A DNA stretch of 5,940 nucleotides from contig JAQWAM010000101.1 in the NCBI GenBank assembly GCA_028707675.1, positions 1 to 5,940 of the forward strand, given 5' to 3'. Positions 5,170 through 5,940 of the stretch are shown here, piece after piece (position 1 is the first letter of the stretch; each line of letters opens with the position of its first letter). The DNA comes from Kiritimatiellia bacterium (lineage in GTDB: Bacteria; Verrucomicrobiota; Kiritimatiellia; RFP12; UBA1067). The translations under genes and the position numbers were made by a program. The notes under the pieces were generated by a model, which ran no database searches, was not told the origin of the DNA, and was given only the letters and a program-made list of their open reading frames with translations.

Positions 5170-5940
5170 TTACTTACGTGAGATGTCCAACCCCATGTTG
5201 AGCAGATCCTCCATCGGACCGCGCAGGTTGAGGTTCAGATCCACCGGCGCCGGCCACTCTTTGTAATTGGACTTGCCGTCCAATTTGATTTTAAGAACAC
5301 CCTGGCCCCCTTCCAAAGTTTCCAGGTCAAGCCTTGCCGAGCTGAAGTCCATGTCGCTCAAGGCCTTTGCCAACGGCCCCTGCACATCGCCCCTGACCCC
5401 GGCTTTTTCCAAAAGCTCCAACATCTGCGAGCTGTCGTCAAGCCTGAGCATGCCGCTCTGCCCCGGCAGGGAGTACAGGAACCCGTTATACAGCTTAACC
5501 CGGCCGCGATCGAATCCCACCGGAAAGCGACCGTACAAGTATCCCTCCATTTGGCCTCTGAACGGCAGCGCCATCATCAGCGCCTCACCCAGATCGATGC
5601 GGTCGGCATAGACTATGAAATCATCTTTGGGGTTCTTGAAGTCCAGATGCACCGAATAAGCGTTCAAACGCCCCTTGCACCAACCCGCTTCAAACCGATC
5701 CACGAAAAGCTCTTTCGGCGAAAGATGAAACTCCAGACGCCCCGCGTCCAACTTCAGCTTTCCGGCTCTTGCCTGTTTAAACGTCACAACCGGCCGTTCT
5801 ATTGTCCTGAAAAACACGCCGCTCTCAAAAGCCACGTCCGCTGTCACCCCTTCAGCATCCATGTCGCCGCGGGTCAAATGTCCCTCGCGCATCTTGACCC
5901 TTCCCAAAACATGCGGCTGCGTCCCCAGAAAACGCAGCGC
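5170..5940 (-). CDS. YdbH-like AsmA-family intermembrane lipid-transport protein (C-terminal part, runs off right edge)
   Basis: The minus-strand frame is open through 5940 with no stop, so only the last 256 residues are visible; apparent starts at 5907 or 5892 are internal codons. The sequence is a long series of alternating beta strands as in the AsmA/TamB/YdbH class, which form grooved rods carrying phospholipid from inner to outer membrane. Near residues 133-143 (GYLYGRFPVGF) and 155-167 (LYSLPGQSGMLRL) it has the pattern of the YdbH C-terminal domain (PF11739, misleadingly named 'dicarboxylate transport'): 'G.L.G..P' followed by 'pG.l'. It ends in a strand plus short helix, PVDLNLNLRGPMEDLL (232-247) then stop. 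In E. coli the YdbH C-terminus pairs with YnbE; here a YnbE-like gene follows after 134 bp and a YdbL-like gene after that. Another AsmA-type protein cannot be excluded from this fragment alone, but the two neighbours make YdbH the best match. Confidence 0.82.
   Translation of the reverse strand, partial: ALRFLGTQPHVLGRVKMREGHLTRGDMDAEGVTADVAFESGVFFRTIERPVVTFKQARAGKLKLDAGRLEFHLSPKELFVDRFEAGWCKGRLNAYSVHLDFKNPKDDFIVYADRIDLGEALMMALPFRGQMEGYLYGRFPVGFDRGRVKLYNGFLYSLPGQSGMLRLDDSSQMLELLEKAGVRGDVQGPLAKALSDMDFSSARLDLETLEGGQGVLKIKLDGKSNYKEWPAPVDLNLNLRGPMEDLLNMGLDISRK

Noticed and set aside
5170..5907. A complete gene beginning at TTG 5907
   Set aside because: The frame continues open to 5940 with residues that fit the same beta-rich protein, and there is no ribosome binding site before 5907, so this is an internal part of a longer gene.
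1..5940. CRISPR array, insertion sequence, tRNA or a novel defence or mobile system
   Set aside because: I saw no direct repeat array, transposase, tRNA-like fold or attachment-type repeat; nearly all the DNA is accounted for by conserved housekeeping and envelope genes.

Overview
The window (about 58% GC by eye, every supported gene on the minus strand) looks like chromosomal DNA of a Gram-negative bacterium with an outer membrane. The style of the FtsH, FolP, CdaA and YbbR proteins, and a c-di-AMP synthase in a genome that also carries a YdbH/YnbE/YdbL-type envelope operon, suggest the PVC superphylum (Kiritimatiellota, Lentisphaerota or Verrucomicrobiota). That placement is a judgement from remembered family sequences, not a search result.

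Read in the direction of transcription (right to left) there are two gene blocks. Block 1 (5940 to 4493) is an envelope lipid-transport set: the C-terminal part of a YdbH-like AsmA-family protein that runs off the right edge, a 57-residue YnbE-like lipoprotein starting at GTG that is easily missed, and a YdbL-like (DUF1318) exported protein. It ends in a perfect 11-bp inverted repeat just past the last stop codon. In E. coli the same three genes in the same order encode an inner-to-outer-membrane lipid bridge.

Block 2 (4390 to the left edge) is a tightly overlapping operon: ftsH (membrane AAA+ zinc protease), folP (dihydropteroate synthase), cdaA (diadenylate cyclase making c-di-AMP) and a ybbR/cdaR homologue (membrane-anchored partner of CdaA). 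Neighbouring genes overlap by 41, 8 and 11 bp, so translational coupling is likely. It joins the enterobacterial pair ftsH-folP to the Firmicutes pair cdaA-cdaR. In both of those groups glmM is the usual next gene, so glmM is a reasonable guess for what lies beyond the left edge.

The most notable irregularity is at the left end. The ybbR reading frame stops at position 74 shortly after a run of five C (minus strand, 88-92). The -1 frame across this point is open to the window edge and reads as the expected continuation of the second YbbR repeat and the start of a third. The gene is therefore probably longer and interrupted by a 1-base indel, either a real mutation or a sequencing/assembly error. 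I found no tRNA, rRNA, CRISPR array, insertion sequence or evidence of a new defence system; the region is mainly conserved housekeeping and envelope genes.
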